Below, in pieces: positions 45,059-57,255 of a DNA stretch of 64,000 nucleotides. The translations under genes were made by a program, and so were the position numbers. The DNA is from Sorghum bicolor. Its lineage: Eukaryota; Streptophyta; Magnoliopsida; Poales; Poaceae. How positions within the stretch are numbered: position 1 is the stretch's first letter; every line of letters starts with the position of its first letter. The stretch is from NCBI RefSeq assembly GCF_000003195.3, contig NC_012873.2, forward strand, positions 24,401,317 to 24,465,316, written 5' to 3'. The notes beneath the pieces were generated by a model. That model saw only the letters and a list, made by a program, of their open reading frames with translations. It searched no databases and was not told where the DNA came from.

Positions 45059-45180
45059 GAAATCTCGTCCCAAGATTGAACTTGTAGGCTAACTAATGGA
45101 AAAGGAAATTTGTCAAGCACTTCCATTACCAACTTTTATAAAAAGTAGGGGATAGGTCATCATACTACAGATTACAAGGA
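45059..45180 (-). other. Element M short 3' untranslated stretch
   Basis: Sequence between the integrase stop (45181-45183) and the polypurine tract. The minus strand still shows a relic of the ILGRDFF-KGERAVT-type pol tail seen in F, now out of frame or after a stop. Confidence 0.5.
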
Positions 45181-46692
45181 TCAGACAGAAGAAAGAAACT
45201 CAGGAAAACTTTCTAAGAGAAACTCTTCTGACTCCCATGTGGCTTCATCTTCGGTATGCCGATTCCATTGCACTTTGTAGAATTTGACAGTTCTTTTACG
45301 AGTGACTCGATCTTTTTGATCCAGAATCATGATAGGATACTCTGAATATGTCAGATCAGGCTCTAACTCAATCTCTTCAACATGAATGACATGATCAGAC
45401 ACTTGAAGGCATTTCTTCAACTGAGAGACATGGAACACATTGTGAACTGATGATAACTGTGGTGGTAAATCAAGACGATATGCCACCTTTCCATATCTTT
45501 CAAGGATTTGATATGGACCTATATATCGAGGTGCCAATTTTCCTTTTACTCCAAATCGAGTGACTCCTTTCATAGGTGACACTTTGAGGTATACATAATC
45601 ACCAACCTCAAAGGTAAGGGATCGACGTCCCTTATCAGCATAACTCTTTTGCCTGGATTGTGCTATCTTCATGTTCTCTCGAATGAGTTTGACTTTCTCT
45701 TCAGCTTCTTTGACTAAGTCAACCCCGAAGAGACTACGCTCTCCAGGTTCAGACCAATTCAAAGGTGTTCTGCACCTTCTGCCATACAGAGCTTCAAATG
45801 GTGCCATCTTAATGCTTTCTTGATAACTATTATTATAAGAGAATTCTGCTAAAGGCAAACATTCATCCCACTTCTCTGAATAACTGAGCACACTAGATCT
45901 TAACATATCTTCTAAGATCTGATTGACTCTTTCAGTCTGACCCCCAGTCTGTGGATGATAAGCTGTACTATGTAGAAGTGTGGTACCCTGGGACTTATGT
46001 AAGTGCCTCTAGAAAACATTGACAAATTGTGTCCCTCTATCAGATACGATAGTTTTTGGAACACCATGTAAACTCACAATTCTATCAAAGTATATCTTAG
46101 CATAGACAGAAGCTCGATACTTCTTTCTTACAGGAATAAAATGGGCTGATTTGGTCAGACAATCAACAATGACCCATATGGAATCAAACCCTTTTGATGT
46201 TCTGGGTAGATGCACTATGAAGTCCATACTAATGTCATCCCACTTCCAAGATGGAATTGGCAATGGTTGCAATTCTCCAGCATACCTAAGATGAACTGCT
46301 TTCACTTTTTGACAAGTATCACATCTAGCCACATAACTAGCAATTTCAAGCTTCATCTTAGTCCACCAGAATCTTTGTTTCAGATCATGATACATCTTAT
46401 TACTGCCTGGATGTATTGAAAATCTTGTTGCATGAGCTTCATCAAGAATTTGCTTTCTGAGTTTAGGAACTTTTGGAACTACTAAACGATCCTTGAACCA
46501 AATCACTCCAGCTTCATCTATTCTGAACTTGGAATTCTGCTCAGACTGAATCTTTTCTCTCAAAAAGATCATACCCTTATTTTCTTTCTGAGCTACAATA
46601 ATCGGATCTTCGATAGATGATTGAACTGTCACATTTGCAAGACTTCCTTGTGGAATCATTTCAAGGCTTAACTTTTCAAACTCATGACACAA
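45181..46692 (-). pseudogene. pol: Element M integrase with chromodomain-like module
   Basis: On the minus strand the zinc domain (DEAHATRFSIHPGSNKMYHD, ARCDTC) and core (MDFIVHLP, VSDRGTQF) are followed by TAG 46009-46011 in place of a Trp codon. The same frame continues with PQTGGQTERVN and MAPFEALYGRRCRTPLNW. The C-terminal chromodomain-like segment (VKFYKVQWNRHTEDEATWES) ends at 45181. The active-site residues Asp, Asp and Glu are all present; only the stop breaks this domain. Confidence 0.9.
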
Positions 46693-46737
46693 GGTAAGAT
46701 CTATAGGCTTGACTTCCAGACAATTGCAATGACTGTT

Positions 46738-47954
46738 TCAACTGAGTGCATCTGCCACTACATTGGCTTTGCCTGGGTGATAGTGTACTTCAATATCATA
46801 ATCTTTTATCAGTTCTAACCATCTTCTCTGACGCATATTCAATTCTGACTGAGTGAAGATGTATTTCAAGCTCTTATGATCAGTGTATATGTGACAAATA
46901 TTACCCAACAGATAGTGTCGCCAGATCTTCAGAGCATGGACTACAGCTGCCAACTCTAGATCATGTGTTAGATAATGCTCTTCATGACGCTTAAGTTGTC
47001 GTGAAGCATAAGCAATGACTCTGCCTTCTTGCATCAGTACACACCCAATGCCTTTGCCTGAAACATCACAATATACATCAAAGGATTTTTCAATATCAGG
47101 TTGAACTAGCACTGGTGCAGTGGTCAACAACTTTTTCAGAGTCTAAAAAGCTTCCTCACATTCAGATGACCACACAAACTTAGTATCATTCTTTAGCAGT
47201 GTTGTCATTAGTTTAGAGATCTTGGAGAAATCAGGGATAAATCTGCGATAATACCCCGCCAATCCTAAGAAACTTCGAACTTGATGTACTGAAGTTGGTG
47301 ACTTCCAGTCAAGAACTTCCTGAACTTTGCTTGGATCTACTGCAACACCTTCAGCTGACAGGACATGACCCAAAAATTGAACTTCATCTATCCAAAACTC
47401 ACACTTGCTAAACTTAGCATAAAACTGATGTTCTCTCAGGCGAGTCAACACTATCCTGAGATGCTCTTCATGTTCTTCTTTAGTTTTGGAATATATGAGA
47501 ATGTCATCAATGAATACAACCACGAACTTATCTAACTCTGGCATGAACACTGAATTCATCAAGTACATGAAATGTGCTAGGGCATTGGTCAGACCAAAGG
47601 ACATGACTAGATATTCATACAGACCATATCAGGTAGTGAATGCTGTTTTCGGAAGATCTTCTGGTTTGATCTTAATTTGATGATACCCAGATCTCAAGTC
47701 TATCTTCGAGAACACCTTAGCACCAGTAAGTTGATCAAAGAGAAGATGAATGCGGGGCAAAGGATACTTATTCTTGATTGTTACTTCATTCAAGGGACGA
47801 TAATCAACACAGAGCCTCAAGGTATTGTCCTTCTTCTTCACAAAGATTGGCGGACAACCCCATGGTGATGAACTGGGTCAGATGAAACCTTTATCCATCA
47901 AATCTTGCAACTGAGTTTTCAATTCGGCTAACTCTTTTGGTGGCATTCTATAAG
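46738..47954 (-). pseudogene. pol: Element M reverse transcriptase and RNase H
   Basis: The minus frame is the same as the integrase throughout. Reverse transcriptase motifs: [49 protein letters not shown] and FIDD in [12 protein letters not shown]. RNase [33 protein letters not shown] and [14 protein letters not shown]. Stops at 47878-47880, 47629-47631, 47143-47145 and 46738-46740 interrupt it; there is no frameshift. Confidence 0.9.
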
Positions 47955-48733
47955 CTCTTATGGATATTGGTGCTGTCCCTGGCTTGAGCTCTATTTCAAA
48001 CTCCACATCACGGTCAGGTGGCAGACCAGGTAAATCTTCTGGAAACACATCAGGAAACTCACAGACCATTGGAATGTCCTTGATTTCCTTGATAGAGGTA
48101 GCACATACTTGCTCAATTGCTCTCTTAAAGGTAGGAAGATGGATAAGAAGTTGAGACTTGCTATTAGGTAAGTCGACCTTGATGGTTCTATTTAAGGTGT
48201 CTATGACTGCACCTCTCTGGTTCATCCAGTTCATACCCAAGATCACATCTATACTTGGATCTTTTAACACTATCATGGATGTTGGAAATATATATCCACC
48301 CAAGTCTATTGGTACCTTATGTACCATTTCCTTAGTGCATAGTCGACCCCCAGGTGACTGTATAAAGAACTCATCTTTGGTTGCACCAATAGGTATATTA
48401 TGCTTTTCCACAAATGTTCTATTCATGAAAGTATGTGATGCACCAGAATCAAAAAGTGTAAGCGCTGGGTGTTGGGCAACAGGGAACATACCAAGCATCA
48501 CTGGTTCTCCTTCAGGTATAGCTTCGGTTTGAGTGTGGAAAACCCTTCCTATTTTCTGAGTACCCTTACCCTTCTGATGGTTCTGTGCATTACCTTTGTT
48601 CTGATTTGCTTGCTGATTTCCAACTGGCCTTGGTGCATTGACATTTGGAACATTTTGCCTTGGGCATGGGCAATCACGAACGAAATGCCCACTCTTCCCA
48701 CAATTGAAACAAGGATTGTTTGCAGCTTGTGGC
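47955..48733 (-). pseudogene. Element M gag zinc knuckle and protease (partial)
   Basis: The minus frame has CFNCGKSGHFVRDC (48700-48655), and a Gln/Asn-rich linker. The protease follows with LTLFDSGASHTFM (about 48450) and DVILGMNWMNQRG, then the linker DVFPEDLPGLPPDRDVEFEI to reverse transcriptase. It is cut at the N-terminal side by the LTR of K. Confidence 0.88.
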
Positions 48734-49958
48734 AATTGATGGTCCTTAAGTACCAAATATAATTATCAAATAAATAAAGAAAAGGATCCAAATGTAACCA
48801 ACACCCAGACTTAGGGTTTTATCTGATAGAATTCCACGAGTTTTGGTGTTTGTCTATTTCTGCAGGGGGTTATCAGGAAATAAGGAAGAAAGGCCCACAT
48901 GTCGGGATTACATAGAGATATCAACGCACCGCGCAATTTTCTACCATCTAGAAGACTCCAGAAGCCACAGGAAGAAAGTAGAGGCCGAAAGGGGCCAGGC
49001 CCAGGGCGCCCGCCCTGAGGACCTGGGCGCCCGTCCCCCTCTGGACCCCGTTCGGGACTCTTTTCGCAAACGACGTTCCACCGGCCTAAAGGATCAAGGA
49101 TAACATAGTACCACATCGCCTGCTGACCCAAAAATGCACAGAGGAGGAGGACTATATAAGCAGACCCCCTGGCCCCTGGAGGAGACAAGTTTTTCATAGA
49201 GTTGAGGGGTGCCCTCGAAGGAAAACCTCTTCTCTAAATAAAATTTCTTTTTAGGCCTAGCAACCAATGTGAGTAGAAATAGATCTTCTAGTATCTACTA
49301 GATTGAGAGATATAAGTGGAGGTGTAGATCGGAGGAAGGCCGGCCTGTCGGTGTCTACTCCGAGTTGTACCTGCGGGATCAAGTCTTCTAACCCGAGGCT
49401 TGCTCCTAAGATTCTTCAGTAATTCGACTTCTAATTTTAGTAAGTTCTTGTTTTATTGTTCTTTGGTTTATGAGTTTACTTTAATCCTCTTCCGGCTGAG
49501 TATTAGAGTAATCATTGCTAGCGTAAACGTGGTGTTTAGGCTAGGGTACTCATAGATATCCCCTGACTAGCTGGACCGTGGTAGTAGCGAGGAACGTGAC
49601 ATTTCCGAGTTACCTTTGCATCCCACATCTCGTTAGCAGGACGGGTAGGTTTATAGGTGCGGGTCGAACATCCTTTGTGGTGTCTAGATTCCGTAAGCTT
49701 CCCCAATAGAACAGTAGATCATCCTTACCAACGTTAGAACGAGACTACGGTTGCAGTCTTCTCTATACATCACTCACATCGAGAAACATTCTTTGTAGCC
49801 TAAAGGGATAGTAGCAATAGATTTGGTTAGTCAGATGCACCCTTTCTCCCAGTGGTAAAAATATAAATACGATACTCTGGAAAACCTCCCGGGTGAAATT
49901 CTCACCGATATCCATGCGCTTGCGGATCATTTCCTTATTGCGTTACCAAATATCAACA
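48734..49958 (+). repeat. 5' LTR of element K (about 1225 bp)
   Basis: The terminal TG appears as AA (AATTGATGGTCC), and it ends AAATATCAACA. Up to 49103 it is nearly identical to the truncated LTR at 58311-58668. Its last part matches the LTR of D. Confidence 0.9.
49153..49160 (+). promoter_or_regulatory. TATA box of K 5' LTR
   Basis: GGACTATATAAGCAG, equivalent to the boxes in the sister LTRs. Confidence 0.7.
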
Positions 49959-49966
49959 AGCATTTC

Positions 49967-49984
49967 TAGCGCCGTTGCCGGGGA
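49967..49984 (+). other. Primer binding site of element K (tRNA-Asp type)
   Basis: TAGCGCCGTTGCCGGGGA, one change from the site in D, 8 nt after the LTR. Confidence 0.85.
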
Positions 49985-50080
49985 GAAAGACGGTTTGCTG
50001 AGATAACAATCAGTCTTGCTATTATCTTGTATTATACTTTTATACTTTTATTCTTTTATCTTTTTATTTTTTCTATCTCT

Positions 50081-50998
50081 ATGGATAACTTAAATTCCAT
50101 ACCTATTATTGAATTCTTTGCACATTCGGAGACCAGCCATAGACCATGGAAGTCAACAAGTCCTGTCCCTAATTATGATCTATGCCCGGAGTTGATTGCA
50201 ATAGGTCAAAACCAACCCTTTTCTATAGCTGAGGTCCTATCTTTTAATCAAGAAGATAATGCACTTTTAGCTACACCTAGGGAATCTGTTAATCTTTATA
50301 TAAATTTTGGTTTAAACCTAGCCCTACAAGACCATATTTTTTCTCGATATTTTCACATTGGTCTTAATCATATAACCTTCGATAGAGTTTTTCTTTCTTT
50401 ATCTGTTAGCAAAGCAAGGTAGGTCTTCATTCGTGGACATCCTTCTTGTACTAGTCTTCATAGAAAAATCTTAGAGATAGAGAAGGAATCATCTCCCAGA
50501 CAAGGAAAGGAAGTTTCAATAGCCGATTCGGCTATCAAACCCATCCTTGAGCTTAATAATTTCTACTATGCTTTTTCTCTTGAACCTCCCAATAATCTTA
50601 TGAATCTCTCTAGAAGTCCCATGCATAAGAGTCACCAAGACCATAAGGAGGATCGAGAAGAGCAACATCAATGGCTAGAGGGCATCAAAAATCCATGTGC
50701 TATCACCATTGAATGGACAGATAAAACAAACTTGAGAGACAATCCTAGAGGAATTTTAAGCATTCATGAAGAATCATCCTTGGAGTTTGAGAATGAGAGA
50801 AACAACAATGAGCATGGATGTTATTTTATAAATACCTCACCCAGTCCTTGCTCATATAAAACATCTCCCCAATCAATTGGTCTCTCCAACATCACCACAT
50901 TTGAGATCTCCAACCCTCTCTTCTTTTCTATTTATAAAAACTTTAAAAGAGCGGTTGTCGATGCATATGTCTATAATAAATATTGCAGATCTCGTTGA
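50081..50998 (+). pseudogene. gag: Element K gag remnant with internal deletion
   Basis: The ATG at 50081 starts MDNLNSIPIIEFFAHSET, the counterpart of the gag N-terminus in D. AEVLSFNQEDNALL and INFGLNLALQDHIF follow at once, matching the C-terminal end of the capsid domain in D. The capsid middle (about 100 residues, NPYLHIRDFEQ to RQWYSQK in D) is missing. The frame continues past a TAG at 50420 to a polar tail ending at 50998. It is unlikely to form particles. Confidence 0.6.
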
Positions 50999-52349
50999 GT
51001 TGATCTTGATCTAGGTCAGCGTTGGAAGGGAAACCACTTCGCCGACATAAATTGATGGTTTCCCAAGGACAAGCTTAGTGTCCTAAAACAAGCACTTATC
51101 AGATCGTAACATGAACTTCTAATTATTTGCAACATTGCCTTGTGTATTGAGCATATAAAGATAATTGTAGAAACATTCCTTCGGGTATTCTTGCCACTAA
51201 CCTTTCTAGGATTGGAGCAAGAAGATCGGATGAATGACAAGCACAAGGTATGTCCAACCAAGCATCACACAACATTGAATTAAATTCATCCAAACTTGAA
51301 CTTTGCAAAATTCAAGCTTGGGGGAGTACTTTACATAAAAACATCATTTGCCATGTTGCTATGTTGGTTGTCCTTACCTTTGAGACATGCTCAATTTGTT
51401 AAATACTAATTACACTACTTCACCTCCACTTTTGTGTATCTCTATAAATGCTCTCATGCTACCTTTATTTGCTTTAGTATATGTCTAGGTTTGGAGTAGT
51501 TTCATTTATCTCTTAAATCAAGCATGGTGCTTAGTTTAGGAATGATGATCTTACTTCCAAAGGATTTTTTAAATTAAGCATGGTGCTTAGGTTAAAATGC
51601 CCTCCTAGATCAAATCAGACATGGTGTCTAGGTTGATTTTTGAGCCGATAGTATGCTATAGTAGATATGGGATATTTTGTTGGACTAACCCCTGCAGGAA
51701 AACTTTCAATATCAACCTGGGAATTTTTGAGATACAAACTCATTGGAGATAAAGGAGACACATGAAGTTTAACAATTTGCACAAGAAGGACATAGCTCAT
51801 TCATCATAAAGAGATGATCCATGAAGAGTGCCACAAACACGATGCACAACCGCTAAGGAAGGAAAGCTTCCACAAGGTGATACTATACCATCACTCTTCA
51901 AGTAAGGTAACATCTTAAGGCTCGCGACTATCACTTTCATAAGCTTCTCCTTGGTTCTGGCATACACATGAATAAAAGAGTCAAACATGTATGATTTGTA
52001 TCTCCAAATTAACCAACCCAAATAATTCAACATGTTTAGTCCTTTAATCTTTGTTCTTAGTACTACCTTCGTGATCCCACACTCCTAATCATATAAGCTA
52101 AAATGTTGCACATTCAATCTTTGGAAGATATAAACAAAACATAAATATAGATAGATTATCTTTCCATTAGGTTGAGCCATATGATCTGACAAATGCTACA
52201 CTCATGATCCATCAACTTTGCCTTGCTCACTATGCTTAAGGTTAGAGAAGAACAAATACACTTTTGGTTCTGTTGGTGTTTTCCACCAACAGGGCCCATG
52301 CACTTGATCTCTGCCTTGTCTCTATGAATAGGTACACTCCAAACAAAAC
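50999..52349 (+). other. Element K untranslated internal stretch
   Basis: No gene is seen. It contains a polypurine-like CAAGCTTGGGGGAGTACT at 51309-51326, repeated words (AAGCATGGTGCTTAG at about 51522 and 51577) and a 9-bp hairpin at 52270-52292. Minus-strand open frames here lack any domain. Confidence 0.5.
52270..52292. repeat. Perfect 9-bp hairpin in element K
   Basis: CTGTTGGTG (52270-52278) and CACCAACAG (52284-52292) flank the loop TTTTC. Confidence 0.75.
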
Positions 52350-53210
52350 ATGGAGGAGTTTTACAACTCTCAGACTCCACCAAGTGAAGGACTTGGATCC
52401 ATGAGCATAAACACACTGAGCAGGATACTGCCAACACCGCACTTTGAACTACTGGGCAAACAAAGAACATGGGTGACTCCGTATCAAGAGGTGCAGACGT
52501 CAAGGCCCACACCTAATCAAATAATGCACCTAAAGGATGAAGACGGTGAGAAGTTTTGTCCAGAAGACTTAAAACATTGGATCCTTATCGGAGGAGGTCA
52601 ATATCGTCGACTTAAGTCGCCTTTCCTGATCAAGAAGGACGACCCTGGTGTTCCAAGCATCAGGTGCACAATCAATCGATACTCTTTTCAGAAGACACTC
52701 TACGACATCGGATCTGACGACAACATAATAGCCGCAGTCACTTATCAGCTCCTGCATGGAGCCATGCCCCTACAACCAATATATATTCAGCTCCAGATGA
52801 TTTTCAGGTCATTGACATGGGAGACGACGAGTACGATCCACCCATCATCCTTGGAAGACCGTTCCTCAAACACTATCAAAGCCATCATCTATATTGGAAC
52901 CAGAGAAGTCCACATGCACTTCCCCTCTGAGAAGGTACGCCACTATTTTAATGATTCTAACTATATAGTTGAAGATTCTAAGCAGATCAGGACAAGAAGA
53001 AGACAACGCAATCGTAACCAGAGGAGGCAAATCATCAAGGACGGATGGGCAGAGTACGAAGGAGAAGTAGTAAGGTCTAAAGACATATAGCTTGAACAGA
53101 ACTGTCCTGAGGAGACTGTAGCACCGAGTCAGATATGGAAAGAGAAGACAGTTATACACGAAGAGGAGGCGCCACCGGAACCACCGACTACGCCATCCAG
53201 CGAATCCTAG
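52350..53210 (+). pseudogene. Element K protease-like remnant
   Basis: The frame 52350-53090 has RRLKSPFLIKKDDPGVPSIR and an aspartic-protease-like LYDIGSDDNIIAAVTYQLL (IGSD in place of DTGS, about 52695-52755). After a frame slip the IILGRPFL motif appears near 52846 in another frame. The basic region RTRRRQRNRNQRRQIIKDGW follows. It is homologous to 41060-40560 of L but retains the part L lacks. It is degenerate. Confidence 0.55.
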
Positions 53211-55386
53211 GACGACTGAAAACGGAGAGTCCCGTTTGGAGGACATAAAAACACCGAACGCCTTGCCAAGAAGTAAACTTGGTAGTTATCCTTTTCCTTT
53301 CAATTATTCAATTATAGTTTGCTTAGTTAATCAGGTTCATATCATCTCGAAAAGAAAATAAAAATGTTAAAAATAGTAAGGCCCATGTGAGTATGCTCAT
53401 GGCATAAAACCCATAGGTACATTCACTGTGGTGGCATAAAATAAATATGTTTTCATCTTACAATAAAAATATAAAAATAATAAGTGCATGATCCTGCTAA
53501 ATAAATAACATTTATTGAGGAGGCTCAACATGATAAAGGCTAGATATTTATGCTAACACTTAACCAGTTCCACAAAGCTTTGTTGTCTATTTGAGCTCCA
53601 CAGAATTTAAGGATCAAAGAAGACTAGTAGACGGAGGACATCCTAATCGCTATCAGGGTGCTGTCGATATTCAAATACACCTCCACCACTTGCTAGCTAC
53701 ATGAGAAGAAATTACGTCAAAATCCAGCTTGGGGGAGAGCACCCCCATTTATCCAGCTAAGTGTTTCTACTCGCATTTATACTTTACTCAAATAATAAAA
53801 GATGCATAATCTTGAAAACCTGAATAAAGATTTTGTGCTTTTATATATATCTTTGCTTAGTTTGCTAAATAAATAAATAAATAAAGTTTTCTATGAACCC
53901 TCATGATAAACTCTCACATGGAAATGATGAATAGTTGCTCTGCCATGACTAGTTCTTAAAATTGAAATCTCTCTCAAGTTTAGGCATGACTGTTATGAAT
54001 TAAGATTTGCTCTAAACCTGAACTTGTGGGAAGAGTACTTGATCTAAAGTCTAAGTTGTTAACGGATATGATATGGGAAGGTTGAGCTGCTGTTTATCTG
54101 TTCCTAGAGATGCTAGAATTCTGGAGAATTTTATCTTTGAAAAATCTTTAAAATAACACATGATGAGTTCCTATATGATGAGAGTTTAAATTCCTACCAC
54201 AGCCATATATACATGCTTGCTAGACTTTGAGCCACACATTTACTTTTTACTGCTTATGAGCATTGAGTGTGGTCAAGCTGTGTAGACCCTTAGGAGCTTG
54301 TCATATGGTTAAAATCAAGATTCACTTGCACATTCACTCATACATGCTACTTCTACTCCGGAAGTACGCATCCACATACATCCACTCATTTCCATATCCA
54401 GATTAACCCAAAATTATTCTACTCCTATCTAGGGGAGAATAGCCAAAAACATTATCCTACCTTTGTTATTCCCTGTGAAATAAATGCTCGAGAGATTTTG
54501 GTTACTACCACTTGCTACATTATTCCAGGAGGGTGAGTGCTCTGAAAAAAAGTGAATACGAGGAAATAAAAAGGGGTAAGTGCCCGAAACCTCGAAACAA
54601 AAAGAAGAAAAAAGTGAGACGAGAGGTAAAAATGGACAAGTGTCTGACAGTAGAATTAGGGGTACAAGATACCCACCTGAGAGAAAAGAAAAATCAAATA
54701 TAGAGCATCTCATTCCCCTCAAAAGCCTCAAGAGCAAAGAAGGTATGTATCCCCTCAAAAGAGCAACAAGTAGAATTAGACTTTCACCATTGTTATCACC
54801 ATTATCACCATTCATTCGACTCACTTGCACATCTTGATTTGACTTATTGACTTGTTCTTCTGGATCCATGGTTTGACTATACAATAAATGTCTTGTAAGT
54901 ATGTATTAGCTGTCTCCCACCTATGAGCTCCAGATATCAAAACCTTATTAGAGTAGGGTGAGAGACAAGGCAATGCCACTATACCTCATACCAAAAATAC
55001 CACATACTTTGAGAGAAGGCATACACTATTACTGCCTTGGTAAGGATCTAGAAATACCACAAAAGAGAGACTAGAGAGAGTCATACAAGGAATCTCTGAG
55101 TTTTATTTGAAAATCTGCAAAAACTCAACAGATCTAGTTAATCGAAGAACATGAGACATGGCGCTTGACTAGACCGTTCTATCTTTTAACTGCTCAAGAC
55201 ACGAGTGACGGTTGCAAGCCCCATGGTGGAAGGTAAAATGAGTAAGTTTAAATCTTAACAGTTTACCCTAACCCAGAGATGAGATCTTGTTTGAACGCAT
55301 ATGTACCTTTAAGGCATGAAACCACTACAGAAACTCTTGAGTCCATCTTTGCTCAGGGACGAGCAAAGGTTAAGCTTGGGGGAGTT
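53211..55386 (+). other. Element K 3' region, first copy (L-type)
   Basis: No gene is seen. It is homologous to L's 3' region (reverse of 39696-40560), with an (AAAT)n repeat at 53866-53885 and a polypurine-like tract at 53724. About 54357-55386 is repeated at 57256-58310. It ends with polypurine tract GGTTAAGCTTGGGGGAGTT (55368-55386), like L rather than like the outer K tract. Confidence 0.65.
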
Positions 55387-56595
55387 TATTGACGGTCCTA
55401 AATGCTCACATTTAACCATCAATTAATCATGGAAAAGGATCTAAATGCAACTAACACCCAGACTTAGGGTTTATCTGACAGAATTCCACGAGTTTTGGTG
55501 TTTGTTTATTTCTGTAGGGGTTATCAGGAATTACGGAGGAAAGGCCCACACGTCGGGTTTACATAGAGATCTTAACGTGCCACAAAATTTCCTATCATCT
55601 AGAAGACTCCAGAATCCACGGGAACGAATCGGAGGCAGAACAGGGCCTGGCCTAGGGCGCCCGCCCTAAGGACCAGGGCGCCCGCCCTCCTATAGTGTCC
55701 AATTCGGACCCGTCTCGCGGATCATGCTCCACCGACCTAAAGGATCAAGGATAACCATTCAATCAATGTCAGTTTGATCCGACGGCCCAGATTCATCTGA
55801 AAAGACTATATAAGCAAGGCCCCTAGCCCCCGGAGATCATACCTCTTCTACAGAATCAAAGCTGGGGTTTCAATTCTTCATCCAAGTAGAGAGGATCCCT
55901 CTAGTTCCTCTAGTTCTAGTTCTAGTTAGTCCTAGTTGTAATCTAGAAAATAGGGAGAGAGAAGGGGAGAGCGTAGGAGGAGCCGGATCTGTCGGATCTC
56001 CCTCAATATTGTACTTTTGCAGCAACTGGTTCATTCTTCATCGTTCTCTAGGTTCTTCAATTCATAATTCATGAGTTCTTTAATTACTTTTATTTACATT
56101 CAAGTTATTTATTGGATTCTCGCTTGCATCAAGTGCTCTAGTCTTTATAACGCTAGAGTAGTAATTAATAGATTAGACGTGGTGTTTAGTCTTGCAATTA
56201 CCTGGAATTGCACCCAATCCTGCGGATTGTTGTGGTGTTAGAGTAGTAATTAATAGATTTGACGTATTCCACCTCGTTTGGATCGGTGTTTGTAGGACCG
56301 TAGTCAGAGCTTCCTAGCCCCCTTCTCATCTCTTTCTATAGTTAGTGTTCTGATGTCCCGAAATAAATAATCTTTGAAGTAATTCTTGATTCTTAGATCA
56401 ACTAGAGAACTCTCAGGAAACTTCCTCTCTTCCCACCAAAAATAATTATATAGTTATCCTTGGGCGACCTTGGATCTTAATTAGTACACTCACGTTCTCT
56501 GTGGAAAATTGATACTCTGGAATACTTCCGGGTGAAGGCTACATCGGTATCCGTGCGCTTGCAGATTTTTGTGTTTGCGTTTAAAATACCCAACA
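55387..56595 (+). repeat. Internal LTR in element K (L-type, 1209 bp)
   Basis: It starts TATTGACGG (TG lost) and ends TACCCAACA. It is highly similar to L's 3' LTR (38486-39695) and followed by the same E sequence. It has a TATA box at 55807-55814. Confidence 0.92.
55807..55814 (+). promoter_or_regulatory. TATA box of internal LTR
   Basis: GACTATATAAGCAAGG, identical to the box in L's 3' LTR. Confidence 0.65.
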
Positions 56596-57255
56596 AAGTC
56601 CTTCACAGTTGCTCTCCCTAGGGGTGCTAGATGTCAAGGAGGTCCCAAGACTCCCCCTGATAACCGTCCCTGCTTTAACTGCAAACAAGTTGGTCACTGG
56701 GCGAGGGATTGCCCTTATCCCAAGAGGAATTCTGTAGCTGGGGGTAATAACCGTACTGGCCGAGTGCACTATACCACTGTCGAAGAAATCCCTGAAGGTG
56801 AAGTGGTCACCGCCGGTATGTTTCTTGTCAATCAACACCCTGTAGTTGTCTTGTTTGATTCTGGAGCTTTGCATTCATTCATGAGTCAAGCATTCGCATC
56901 TAAGCATGGGCAGCATATAGTTGATCTTGACAGTGGCAAATTTTGCATTAGTGCTACAAGTAATCAAATCGCTACAAATCAATTAGTGAGGGATGTACAT
57001 ATTGCCATCGAAGGGCGTAATTATTCAGCAGATTTAGTAATCTTGTCAGGCTTGGGAATAGATGTTATTATGGGAATGAATTGGATGAGTAAGCATGGGG
57101 TGTTAATAGACACCTCCACGAGGGTAGTCATGTTGTAGGAGCCTGATAGCAAAGAAGCCTTCTTTGTCCAGCTTCCCAAGCACGATGACATCCGTCACAC
57201 TTCTAATGCTATCAGACCACCCACTGTGGCAGAGATTCCGGTAGTGTGTGAGTTT
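56596..57255 (+). pseudogene. Captured fragment of E gag-protease inside K
   Basis: Plus-strand copy of 38485-37825: zinc knuckle CFNCKQVGHWARDC with all residues intact, protease site VVLFDSGALHSFM and [17 protein letters not shown] at 57136 stands where the E copy has CGG. It begins exactly at an LTR end and stops inside GAGTTTCCGGAAG at about 57255, where K's 3' region resumes. Confidence 0.9.

Larger units (their letters stand above)
41546..48733 (-). mobile_element. Element M, 3' part: Tekay/Del-like chromovirus
   Basis: On the minus strand: gag zinc knuckle, protease, reverse transcriptase, RNase H, integrase with chromodomain-like module, polypurine tract and a 3.5-kb 3' LTR. It is inserted in the coding region of L (boundary 41540-41580, exact base uncertain). 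It is interrupted in gag at 48733/48734 by K; its 5' part is not visible. Confidence 0.88.
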
